Shown here one piece after another: positions 1-7,172 of a stretch of 13,390 bases of DNA. How positions within the stretch are numbered: position 1 is the first letter of the stretch; the number at the start of each line of letters is the position of its first letter. The notes below the pieces were generated by a model. The model was not told the origin of the DNA, did no database searches, and saw nothing but the letters and a program-made list of their open reading frames with translations. The translations under genes were made by a program, and so were the position numbers. The stretch comes from JBFGCT01 sp041581055. Lineage in GTDB: Bacteria > Actinomycetota > Acidimicrobiia > Acidimicrobiales > Ilumatobacteraceae. The stretch is taken from positions 1 through 13,390 of the forward strand of contig JBFGCT010000113.1 in the NCBI GenBank assembly GCA_041581055.1, read 5' to 3'.

Positions 1-30
1 CCGGGCCCCGCGGCAGGCGTGCTCATCGAC

Positions 31-1209
31 TCACCCGGTGGCGCTTCCCACGACACCCTGGACGAAGTAGTCCATCCCGAGGAGCGTGCCCAGATCGGGC
101 GTCTCGCCGGCGGCGACCTTCTCGTTGCCGTCCTGGTCGAGGACCGGTCCGGTGAACGGGGCGAAACTCCCGTCGATGATCTGCGACTGGACCTCGGCGA
201 TCTCGTCGCGCACCTCCTGGGGAACCTTGTCGGACACCGGGGAGAGGGTGACCATGCCGTCGGCCATGTTGCCGTAGTACTGGTCGGACGCCCAGTTCCC
301 GTCGCGGACCTCCTCGACGGTGCGGATGTAGAACGGGCCCCAGTCCCAGACCGGCGCGGTCAGCCATGCCTCGGGGGCGAACCGCGACATGTCGTCGTTG
401 TAGCCGACCCAGTAGCCGTTGGCCGCCTGGGCCGCCTCACCCGCCGACGGGGTGTCCTGGTGCTGGGCGATCACGTCGGCGCCGCCGTTGACCAGCGACT
501 CGGCGGCTTCCTTCTCGATCACCGGGTCGAACCACGTCGACGTCCACACGACGTTGACCTCGACGTCGGGGTTGACGCGTTGGGCGCCGAGGGTGAAGGC
601 GTTGATGCCGCGCAGCACCTCCGGGATCGGGAACGCCGCGACGTAGCCGATCGTGTCGGACTCGGTCATGGCTCCGGCTGCCATCCCGGACAGGTACCGG
701 GCCTCCTCGGCGGCGCCGAAGTAGGTGCCCATGTTGTCGCTGACCTTGAAGCCCGTGGCGTGCTCGAAGGTGACGTCGGGGAACTTCTCCGAGACGGCGA
801 GCATCTGGTCCATGTAGCCGAACGACGTCCCGAAGATGACGTCGTTGCCCTCGCGGGCGAGCCGCTCGAAGACCGCCTCGGACTCGGCGCCCTCGGGCAC
901 GCTCTCGAGGAACGTGGTCTCGACGCAGTCGCCGAGCGCCGCCTCGAGCGCCAGCCGCCCGTCGTCGTGCTTCTTGGTCCACCCGGCGTCGCCGATCGGG
1001 CCGACGTACACGAACGCCGCGTTGATCGGGTCGGTCTCGCAGCCGCCGGCCGGCGCCGCCGTGCCAGCGGGTGCGTCGGTTCCCGCCGGCGCGGCGGTGT
1101 CCGGCGACGACGTGTCGTCGTCGCTGCCGCAGGCCGAGGCGACCAGGCCGACGGCGGCGGCGATGGCGGCGAGACGCACGAGCGTTCGCCTGGAGTGTTG
1201 GTTCCTCAT
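31..1209 (-). CDS. BMP-family ABC transporter substrate-binding lipoprotein
   Basis: This 392-residue protein is an extracytoplasmic solute-binding lipoprotein of the BMP/PnrA/Med family, whose characterised members bind purine nucleosides or related ligands for an ABC importer. The N-terminus has basic residues (SRRTLVR, residues 6-12), a hydrophobic stretch and a lipobox ending ASAC with Cys27 as lipidation site; the twin arginine makes Tat export possible. A low-complexity linker rich in PAGT repeats (about 40-55) follows, then the BMP fold starting with the family signature GPIGDAGW (70-77). The ATG at 1209 is preceded by a clear ribosome binding site (AGGGGGA, five bases upstream), and the length fits the family. 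It is transcribed divergently from the molybdenum hydroxylase operon, which suggests that it captures that enzyme's substrate; this is inference. Permease and ATPase genes would lie beyond the left edge. Family call is firm, ligand unknown. Confidence 0.95.
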   Translation of the reverse strand: MRNQHSRRTLVRLAAIAAAVGLVASACGSDDDTSSPDTAAPAGTDAPAGTAAPAGGCETDPINAAFVYVGPIGDAGWTKKHDDGRLALEAALGDCVETTFLESVPEGAESEAVFERLAREGNDVIFGTSFGYMDQMLAVSEKFPDVTFEHATGFKVSDNMGTYFGAAEEARYLSGMAAGAMTESDTIGYVAAFPIPEVLRGINAFTLGAQRVNPDVEVNVVWTSTWFDPVIEKEAAESLVNGGADVIAQHQDTPSAGEAAQAANGYWVGYNDDMSRFAPEAWLTAPVWDWGPFYIRTVEEVRDGNWASDQYYGNMADGMVTLSPVSDKVPQEVRDEIAEVQSQIIDGSFAPFTGPVLDQDGNEKVAAGETPDLGTLLGMDYFVQGVVGSATG

Positions 1210-1250
1210 GGTGTCCCCCTGTTGAGTGTGGCCGTGTCGGCCGTTTTCGG

Positions 1251-1270
1251 GGCGGAATCGCTGTTCCGCC
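1251..1270. repeat. Short inverted repeat in divergent promoter
   Basis: GGCGGAA (1251-1257) and TTCCGCC (1264-1270) form a perfect 7-bp inverted repeat with a 6-base spacer, 42 bases upstream of the lipoprotein start. It could be an operator half-site pair or a hairpin in the lipoprotein mRNA leader. Function not shown. Confidence 0.4.
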
Positions 1271-1277
1271 GATGACG

Positions 1278-1298
1278 CCGCTCGGCGGCGCCGAGCGG
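1278..1298. repeat. 9-bp perfect inverted repeat in divergent promoter
   Basis: CCGCTCGGC (1278-1286), spacer GGC, GCCGAGCGG (1290-1298). The dyad lies between the lipoprotein and the Mo-hydroxylase operon and directly abuts the 15-bp tandem repeats. Its position suggests an operator, but a leader hairpin is also possible. Confidence 0.5.
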
Positions 1299-1303
1299 TG
1301 ACC

Positions 1304-1348
1304 GTTCAGATGTTGACTTCTCAGATCATGGCTGTTCAGGTGATGGCT
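1304..1348. promoter_or_regulatory. Three imperfect 15-bp tandem repeats in the divergent promoter
   Basis: Three consecutive 15-base units start at 1304, 1319 and 1334: GTTCAGATGTTGACT, TCTCAGATCATGGCT and GTTCAGGTGATGGCT. Units 1 and 3 match at 12 of 15 positions and units 2 and 3 at 11 of 15; TCAG-T is the shared core. They sit between the divergent lipoprotein and Mo-hydroxylase genes, where iterated regulator sites would be expected. No regulator gene is in the window, so the binding protein is unknown. Just downstream GTCAAAC (1351-1357) and GACAAAC (1363-1369) form another spaced pair. Confidence 0.5.
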
Positions 1349-1470
1349 TCGTCAAACACTATGACAAACGCCCGGTCGCGGAGGCCCATGACCGGTCCGA
1401 CCCGACTGCGCTAGTGTCGCACGGCGCGATGAGCGCTCTGTTCCGACCGAATGGCGAGTGGGGGACCTGA

Positions 1471-2187
1471 ATGCACCAGATCGTCGGGTATCACCGGCCG
1501 GCGACGATCTCCGACGCGCTGGCCCTCCTCGGCGACGGCCACCGCCGGCCGATCGGCGGTGGCACGACGCTCCGCCACGACGGCGGTGCGGCCCCGGTCG
1601 AGGTGGTCGACCTGCAGGCGCTCGGGCTCGACGCGATCGGCGACGAGGGTGATCACGTCCGGCTCGGCGCGACGACCACCCTCCAGCGGCTGGCCGACGC
1701 GACCCTCGTGCCCGACCTGGTGCGCCGCCTCGCCCGCGCCGAGCAACCGAGCACGATGCGCACGATCGCCACCGTCGGCGGGACGATCGGCGCCGCCGAC
1801 CCGGACAGCGTGCTGCTCGCCGCGCTCGTCGTGCACGGCGCGTCGGTGCGCCTTGCCGACGGCCGTGACGTCGCCCTGTCCGCCGTCCTCGAGCGTGGCC
1901 TGTCCGCCGGCGACCTGATCGTCTCAGCGTCGATCGCGGCGGCGGGGCGGGGCGCGGTCGCATCGACCGGGCGCACGCCGGCCGACACGCCGATCGTCGC
2001 CGCCGTCGGTCGACTGGCCGACGGCGAGCGGGTCGTCGCGCTGACCGGCGTCGGCGCCGTCCGACGCGTCTCCGGGCATGCCGAGATCGACCAGCTCGAT
2101 CCGCCCGGCGACTTCCGCGGATCGACCGCCTACCGCCGCCATCTGGCGACGGTCCTGTACGACCGCGTCGTCGCGGAGCTGTCGTGA
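1471..2187 (+). CDS. FAD-binding subunit of a xanthine dehydrogenase/CO dehydrogenase-family Mo hydroxylase
   Basis: This 238-residue protein is the flavin (medium, CoxM/XdhB-type) subunit, which in this family takes electrons from the Mo centre through two 2Fe-2S clusters and passes them to an external acceptor. The two flavin pyrophosphate-binding loops are visible as PIGGGTTL (27-34) and TVGGTIGAADPDS (101-113). The C-terminal domain ends with the typical DFRGSTAYRRHL segment (about 214-225). It is somewhat shorter than the usual 270-300 residues but spans both domains. The ATG at 1471 has a good ribosome binding site (GGGGGA) and lies 261 bases from the divergent lipoprotein start. Its TGA overlaps the GTG of the next gene by four bases, implying translational coupling. 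It is first in the operon with the Mo subunit and XdhC. It retains the flavin loops although the partner has lost its Fe-S ligands. Confidence 0.9.
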   Translation: MHQIVGYHRPATISDALALLGDGHRRPIGGGTTLRHDGGAAPVEVVDLQALGLDAIGDEGDHVRLGATTTLQRLADATLVPDLVRRLARAEQPSTMRTIATVGGTIGAADPDSVLLAALVVHGASVRLADGRDVALSAVLERGLSAGDLIVSASIAAAGRGAVASTGRTPADTPIVAAVGRLADGERVVALTGVGAVRRVSGHAEIDQLDPPGDFRGSTAYRRHLATVLYDRVVAELS

Positions 2188-5120
2188 GCGAGACGATCAC
2201 GATCACGCTCAACGGCGAGCCGACGTCGCTTGCGGTCGCGCCCCACGAGTCGCTGGCCACGGTGCTGCGCCGGGCGGGAATGTTCAGCGTCAAGTACGGC
2301 TCGGCGACGGGGGAGACCGGGGCGGCGGCCGTCCTGATCGACGGGGCATTGGCGTCGTCCGACGTCGTGCTGGCGATGTGGGCCGACGGCCACGACGTGA
2401 CCACGGTCGAGGCGCTGAACACCGAGCCGGCGCTGCACCCGATCCAGGCCGCGTTCGTCGCCACCGGCGCGATCCAGTCCGGCTACTCCGCCGGGGCGAT
2501 GATCCTCGGCACGCTGGCGCTGCTCCGGCGGGATCCCGATCCGGCGGAGGACGCGATCCGCGACATGCTGTCCGGCATCCTCGACCGGGAGTCCGGCTAT
2601 GTGAAGCCGGTCGAGGCGGTGCGCCGGGCGGCGGCGCTGATGCGCGGCGACGGGGTCGACGCGTTCGGCCCGCTCGTCCTGCCGCCGATGACCGACGGGA
2701 CGCACGCCGTCGAGGTCGACCCCGCCGACCCGCCGCCCGACGCGTCGCCCGCCGTGCCGCGCCTGGTGCCGTCGGTCGATGTGCCCGACACCGCCGTCGT
2801 CGGCAAGCCCGAGGTCAAGGTCGACGCGCTCAAGCTGGCGAAGGGCAACCCGGCGTTCACCGACGACATCGAGCTGCGCGGGATGCTCTACGCCAAGGTG
2901 CTGCACAGCCCGCACGCCCACGCCCGGATCCTCGAGATCGACGACCGCGCCGCGGTGGCGCTCCCCGGTGTGCACGCCGTCATCCACCACAAGAACACGC
3001 CGCGGGTCAAGTACGCCTCGGGCGGCCAATCGTGGCCGAACCCGCACCCGTACGACCAGGTCAGCTTCGACGACAAGGTGCGCCACGTCGGCGACCGCGT
3101 CGCCGCTGTCGCCGCCGACTCGATCGAGCTCGCCGAGGAGGCGATCCGGCTGATCGACGTGACCTACGACGTGCTACCGGCGGTGTTCGACGAGCTCGAG
3201 GCGACGAAGCCCGGCGCGCCCGTCATCCACGACGAGGAGGACACGACCGAGATCTTCGACCGCGAGCGGAACATCGTGCACCACTTCGAGGCCGAGCGCG
3301 GCGATGTCGCCGCGGCGCTGGCCGAGGCCGACCACGTCTTCGAGCGGACGTTCCGGGTCCATCAGGTGCAACAGGTGCCGATCGAGCCGCACATCTCGAT
3401 CGCCTGGCTCGACGCCGACGAGCGGCTCGTCGTGCGCACGGCCACGCAGGTGCCGTTCCACACCCGCCGCATGCTCGCCCCGCTGATCGGGATGGACGTC
3501 AAGCAGATCCGCGTGATCAAGCCGCGCATCGGCGGCGGGTTCGGCGCCAAGCAGGAGATGCTGATCGAGGACATCGTCGCCCACCTCGCGATCAAGACGC
3601 GCCTGCCGGTCCGCCTGGAGTTGACCCGCGAGGAGGAGTTCTGGGCCAGCCGCACGCGGCACCCGCAGACGATCACGTTCACGACCGGGGTCAACGACGA
3701 CGGCTCGCTGCACGCCCAGCGGATGCGCCTCGTCGGCAACACCGGCCCGTACGGCACCCACGGCTACACGGTGCAGGCGGTGAGCGGCCTGCGCGGGCTG
3801 TCGTCGTACAACTGCCCGAACAAGCGGTTCGAGTGCGACGTCGCCTACACCAACATCCCGGTGCCGGGCGCGTACCGCGGATACGGCGCGCCGCAAGCGC
3901 TGTTCGCCCTCGAAGCGCACATGGAGGACATCGCCCACGAGCTCGGCCGCGACCCGATCGACTTCAAGCGCCAGAACTGGGTGAAGCTGGGCGACGAGCT
4001 GAACATCGCGCCGCACATCGGGGAGCGGGCGTCCGACAGCGAGCTGGTGCTCGACGAGTACCCGCGCGTGATGTCGACCGGCATCGAGGAGTGCGTCGCC
4101 CAGGGGCAGCGGTCGATCGGCTGGCACCGACGGCTCGACCCCGACTGGCGGGCGCCGGCCGACCGCCCCACCATCCGGCGCGGGCTGGGGTTCGCCTTCT
4201 GCATGCACGGCACGGCGATCCCGTTCCTCGACATGGGCGGGTGCAGCATCAAGCTCAACGACGACGGGTCGTTCAACATGCTCGTCGGCGCGACCGACCT
4301 CGGCACCGGGGCGGACACGGTGCTCGGCCAGATCGCCGCCGAGGTGCTCGGCGTCCGGCTGGAGGACATCATCGTCTACTCCTCCGACACCGACATGACG
4401 CCGTTCGACACCGGGGCCTACGCGTCGTCGACCACGTACATCTCCGGCACGGCGGCCAAGCTCGCCGCCGAGGTGGCGCGCAAGCGGATCAAGGAGCGGG
4501 CCGCCGAGATGCTCGGCGTCGACGAGCCGTGCACGATCGAGCTCCGCGATCGGCGGTGCTGGGCCCCCGACGGCCGCTCGGTGAGCATGGAGGAGCTGGC
4601 CCTGCACACGCTGCACTGGGAGGACCAGGAGCAGATCATGGGGACCGCGTCGTTCGTGTCGCCCGACTGCCCGCCGCCGTTCGCGGCCCAGTTCGTCGAG
4701 ATCGAGGTCGACGTCGACACGGGTCAGGTCGAGGTCGTCAAGATGACGATGGCGGTCGACTGCGGGGTGGCGATCAACCCGGTCACCGCGTCCGGCCAGG
4801 TCGAGGGCGGGATGGTGCAGGCGCTGGGGTACGCCCACTGCGAGGAGTTCGCGTTCGACGCCGACGGCCGGATGCTCAACGACCAGCTCGGCCCGTACAA
4901 GATCTACCGCGCCGACGAGATGCCCGCGACCGAGGTGTTCCTCGTCCAGACGATGGAGGACTCCGGGCCGTTCGGGGCCAAGGCGGTGGCCGAGATCCCC
5001 AAGGACGGCGTGGCGCCGGCGATCCGCAACGCGATCGTCAACGCCACCGGTGTCGCCATCGACGACCTGCCGTTCACACCCGAGCGGGTGTGGCAGGCGC
5101 TCCGCCGCGCGGACGTCTGA
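2184..5120 (+). CDS. Fused (cysteine-less) 2Fe-2S-like/molybdopterin-binding subunit of a Mo hydroxylase
   Basis: The 978-residue protein has the domain order of aldehyde oxidoreductase-type Mo hydroxylases. A plant-ferredoxin-like domain (1-80) and a helical second-cluster domain (80-150) are followed by a linker (150-205), a hammerhead domain (about 208-350) and a Mo-binding domain to the end. Mo-site motifs are present: GGGFGAK (450-456), AYRGYGAPQ (563-571), an ASSTTY.SGTAAKLA segment and E937 in AVAEIP, matching the catalytic glutamate. Remarkably, all eight cluster cysteines are gone: the first site reads G-S40-ATGE-T45-GA-A48 with D60, the second S99-GY-S102 and D134-R-E136. The first cysteine in the chain is C544. 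The surrounding fold residues are conserved and the frame is open, so this is not random decay. Q457 stands where classical xanthine dehydrogenases have a substrate-binding glutamate, so the substrate is uncertain. Start is GTG in a four-base GTGA overlap with the FAD gene. Confidence 0.93.
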   Translation: MSETITITLNGEPTSLAVAPHESLATVLRRAGMFSVKYGSATGETGAAAVLIDGALASSDVVLAMWADGHDVTTVEALNTEPALHPIQAAFVATGAIQSGYSAGAMILGTLALLRRDPDPAEDAIRDMLSGILDRESGYVKPVEAVRRAAALMRGDGVDAFGPLVLPPMTDGTHAVEVDPADPPPDASPAVPRLVPSVDVPDTAVVGKPEVKVDALKLAKGNPAFTDDIELRGMLYAKVLHSPHAHARILEIDDRAAVALPGVHAVIHHKNTPRVKYASGGQSWPNPHPYDQVSFDDKVRHVGDRVAAVAADSIELAEEAIRLIDVTYDVLPAVFDELEATKPGAPVIHDEEDTTEIFDRERNIVHHFEAERGDVAAALAEADHVFERTFRVHQVQQVPIEPHISIAWLDADERLVVRTATQVPFHTRRMLAPLIGMDVKQIRVIKPRIGGGFGAKQEMLIEDIVAHLAIKTRLPVRLELTREEEFWASRTRHPQTITFTTGVNDDGSLHAQRMRLVGNTGPYGTHGYTVQAVSGLRGLSSYNCPNKRFECDVAYTNIPVPGAYRGYGAPQALFALEAHMEDIAHELGRDPIDFKRQNWVKLGDELNIAPHIGERASDSELVLDEYPRVMSTGIEECVAQGQRSIGWHRRLDPDWRAPADRPTIRRGLGFAFCMHGTAIPFLDMGGCSIKLNDDGSFNMLVGATDLGTGADTVLGQIAAEVLGVRLEDIIVYSSDTDMTPFDTGAYASSTTYISGTAAKLAAEVARKRIKERAAEMLGVDEPCTIELRDRRCWAPDGRSVSMEELALHTLHWEDQEQIMGTASFVSPDCPPPFAAQFVEIEVDVDTGQVEVVKMTMAVDCGVAINPVTASGQVEGGMVQALGYAHCEEFAFDADGRMLNDQLGPYKIYRADEMPATEVFLVQTMEDSGPFGAKAVAEIPKDGVAPAIRNAIVNATGVAIDDLPFTPERVWQALRRADV

Positions 5121-5128
5121 GGCGGGCG

Positions 5129-5917
5129 ATGGCCGGCGATCGCGAGCTGCTGAGACGACTGGTCGCGGCGATCGAGGACGGCACGCCGATTGCGCTCGCC
5201 ACCGTCGTCCGGACGTCCCGCTCGGTCCCGCGCCACGCCGGTTCGAAGATGCTCGTCGACCGCGACGGCAACCAGTTCGGCACGATCGGCGGCGGCGAGA
5301 TGGAGGCCCGGGTCGTGCACGCGGCGACCGAGGCCCTCGTCACCGGACTGACCCAACACCTCGACTTCGACCTCGTCGACCCCGCCCGCGACGACCCCGG
5401 CGTCTGTGGGGGGTCGGTCACGATCTACCTGGAGCCCTTCATGCCCGAACCACACGTGCTCGTCATCGGCTGCGGCCACGTCGGACAGGCGGTCGTCGAG
5501 CTCGCCCACTGGCTCGGCTGTCGCGTCACTGCCCTCGACGACCGGACCGACCTCGCCACCCCCGAGGCGCTGCCGCTGGCCGACCTCGTGCTGGCCGGTC
5601 CCCTGGCGGAGTCGCTGGCCGCGGTCACCATCGACGACAACACCCACGTGGTGCTCCTCACGCGCAACGTCGCCGTCGACCGGGAGGTGCTGCCGGCGGT
5701 CTTGAACACGCCGGCGCGGTCGGTCGGGGTGATGGGCAGCGCCCGGCGCTGGCATACCACCCGTGAGCTCTTGGCGGCCGACGGCGTGGGCGCCGACCAA
5801 CTCGACCGCGTCGTCTCGCCGCTCGGGGTCGACATCCACGCCGAGACCCCCGAGGAGATCGCGCTATCGGTGCTCGCCCAGATCGTGCAGGCCCGGCGAG
5901 CGCGCGGCACGGGCTGA
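5129..5917 (+). CDS. xdhC: XdhC/CoxI-family molybdenum cofactor maturation protein
   Basis: This 262-residue cytoplasmic protein belongs to the XdhC/CoxI family, which binds molybdenum cofactor, promotes its sulfuration and inserts it into the apo-hydroxylase. The N-terminal domain shows TVVRTSRSVPRHAGSKM (25-41), GTIGGGEME (51-59) and CGG (93-95). The C-terminal Rossmann domain shows VIGCGHVGQ (112-120), DDR (137-139) and the family-typical PLGVDIHAETPEEIALSV ending. The start ATG lies eight bases after the stop of the large subunit and is preceded by GAGGCGGG, so it is the third gene of the operon. Its presence implies that the neighbouring enzyme still receives a sulfurated Mo cofactor, which argues that the cysteine-less large subunit is not dead. 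Some annotation pipelines call this family xanthine dehydrogenase accessory factor. Confidence 0.93.
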   Translation: MAGDRELLRRLVAAIEDGTPIALATVVRTSRSVPRHAGSKMLVDRDGNQFGTIGGGEMEARVVHAATEALVTGLTQHLDFDLVDPARDDPGVCGGSVTIYLEPFMPEPHVLVIGCGHVGQAVVELAHWLGCRVTALDDRTDLATPEALPLADLVLAGPLAESLAAVTIDDNTHVVLLTRNVAVDREVLPAVLNTPARSVGVMGSARRWHTTRELLAADGVGADQLDRVVSPLGVDIHAETPEEIALSVLAQIVQARRARGTG

Positions 5918-6019
5918 GCCGTCGCTGGACGACCGGGGGCTGGTCGTCGACGCGGGGACTGGTGCTGGGCCGTCGCTGGACGACCGGGGCTGGTGGTCGC
6001 CGCGGGGTCCGGTGCTGGG
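5918..6019 (+). repeat. 50/51-bp tandem duplication after xdhC
   Basis: Two adjacent copies start at 5918 and 5969, each opening with GCCGTCGCTGGACGACCGGG and closing with GGTGCTGG. They differ by one base in length and a few substitutions. The first copy begins on the base right after the xdhC stop codon. A weaker resemblance (CCCGTCGTGGACGC) occurs near 6043. The copies are out of phase (51 and 50 bases), so this does not look like coding repeats. Confidence 0.7.
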
Positions 6020-6416
6020 CAGGCTGGCCGAACCAGGCCGGCCCCGTCGTGGACGCTCGCCCCTGGCACGGTCAGGGGTCGGCGGCCGGGGCTCGGGCTC
6101 GTCGAGCGTCTGATCGGGTGCGAGTGCGGGTGCCGCGTCGCGGCCGCTCGGGCCCGACCCCGTTTGGTGCCCGGTCGACGGTCGAGCCGGTGTGGGCCGG
6201 CGTGAACCCGCGACGATGAGCACCGGGGAGCGTGGTTGTCGGCAGTGCTCTGAACCCCGCTCGGGATGGCTGAACCTTGTGCCCGCCAAGCGCATCGCCA
6301 CCGCCGATACCGAGCGCCTCAGCGCGCGGCGGTCCCGGCCGCGCTCGGGCGCGCCATCGAGGAGGCGTTTCGGGGCACCTCGCATTCTGACCTCGAGCCG
6401 GCGATCGGTGACCTCC
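6020..6416. other. Gene-free stretch between convergent genes
   Basis: No convincing gene is seen between the tandem repeat and the end of the minus-strand membrane protein gene. Open frames here are arginine/proline/glycine-rich translations of GC-rich DNA. One short plus-strand segment at about 6344-6427 reads like a helical protein tail (AIEEAFRGTSHSDLEPAIGD) and could be a remnant, but I cannot assign it to a family. A small hairpin at 6060-6078 is listed separately. Confidence 0.4.
6060..6078. terminator. Weak hairpin, possible terminator after xdhC
   Basis: CCCCTG (6060-6065), loop GCACGGT, CAGGGG (6073-6078), 143 bases downstream of the xdhC stop. The stem is short and no T-run follows, so it is at best a candidate end point for the Mo-hydroxylase operon. 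Confidence 0.2.
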
Positions 6417-6914
6417 TCAGCCGGCTTGGACCGTGCAGGCGGCCTCGCCCCGCAGGCGGGCCTGCAGGGCCCACGCCAGCAGACCCAGCGCGACGACACC
6501 CAGATAGGGCTGGACCGGAGCGAACCAGGTCAACGCGCCAGAGGTGCCGAGCGCAATCACGACGACCTTGTTGCAGATTGGGCAGCCGACGGCGAAGAAC
6601 GACAGCAGCCCTCCGAGACCGCCGAACCGGCTTGGGCGGTCGAGCCCTCCGGTGTCGTCGGTTTCGACGGTGTCGCCGGAGTGGAAGTACGTGGCGAAGA
6701 GTAGGCCACTCAGCACCGCGGTGATCGCCAGAACCGGCGTGGCCCAAGGCTCGACCGGCGTGCCCTGGCGCCCGAACACGGGGTTGGGGATCACGTCGGT
6801 AGGCAACCCGATGGCGAGCGCACTGGCTGTCGCCATCGCGGCTGCGAACCGCCAACGCGCTCTCGGCCAGCCCTTCAATGCTTCGAGTTCGAGCACGATG
6901 ACGAGCGTACCCAC
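6417..6914 (-). CDS. Conserved-looking membrane protein with CPICNK motif
   Basis: A membrane protein of about 165 residues (GTG start at 6914). An upstream TTG at 6965 would add 17 arginine-rich residues that look non-coding, and neither start has a strong ribosome binding site. Four hydrophobic segments are visible, near 23-36, 56-77, 97-123 and 132-153. A polar loop rich in Asp/Thr/Gly lies between the second and third. The third segment carries the motif GCPICNK with Cys111 and Cys114, followed by LGTSGAL and FAPVQPYLG, which look like family-conserved positions. A CxxC at a membrane segment suggests thiol redox chemistry or metal handling, but I do not recognise a characterised family and assign no function. 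It converges with xdhC, and its upstream side is the long gene-poor stretch. Confidence 0.7.
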   Translation of the reverse strand: MGTLVIVLELEALKGWPRARWRFAAAMATASALAIGLPTDVIPNPVFGRQGTPVEPWATPVLAITAVLSGLLFATYFHSGDTVETDDTGGLDRPSRFGGLGGLLSFFAVGCPICNKVVVIALGTSGALTWFAPVQPYLGVVALGLLAWALQARLRGEAACTVQAG

Positions 6915-7088
6915 GCGCCGAACAGGTCGTGTCGAGCGACGCGGGCGGTCGGGGGTCGGGCGCAATGCGGTGTCAGTTCGCTCGAGCGGTCCTCGAATTC
7001 CCGTTCCAAAGGCAAGTGCCGAACGGTGGAACCCTCGATCCGGCAGTCTCGGGCGCCGTCGAACGCGACACGTGTATTAGCCGGCGAC

Positions 7089-7172
7089 ATGAGACAGTTC
7101 GTCTCCCGAAGGATCGGTGACTGGGTGACTCCCCGGATGCGGCGTTCTGGTGACTACGATTGGGCCGAATGA
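7089..7172 (+). CDS. Possible 27-residue small ORF
   Basis: ATG at 7089 opens a basic 27-residue peptide (begins MRQFVSRRIGDWVTPRMRR). Its TGA overlaps the ATG of the next small ORF in an ATGA arrangement typical of translational coupling. There is no evident ribosome binding site, and third-position GC is lower than in neighbouring genes. Coding status is doubtful; it is noted mainly because of the overlap. Confidence 0.2.
   Translation: MRQFVSRRIGDWVTPRMRRSGDYDWAE

Noticed and set aside
19..1275. Long plus-strand ORF of 418 codons
   Set aside because: It is the antisense shadow of the BMP lipoprotein gene: composition is Arg/Gly/Val/Asp-rich, with no domain or ribosome site, whereas the minus strand gives a full family match.
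3174..4838. Minus-strand ORF of 554 codons
   Set aside because: Antisense to the large Mo subunit; rich in Arg/His/Val/Asp from GC-biased codons, with no recognisable domain.
2078..5128. Upstream part of a 1279-codon open frame that continues into xdhC
   Set aside because: This part is an out-of-frame, arginine-rich reading of the large Mo subunit. Only the last 262 codons from the ATG at 5129 encode XdhC.
6192..6704. Plus-strand ORF of 170 codons
   Set aside because: It overlaps the membrane protein gene in antisense and has a compositionally random Arg/Ser-rich product with no ribosome site.
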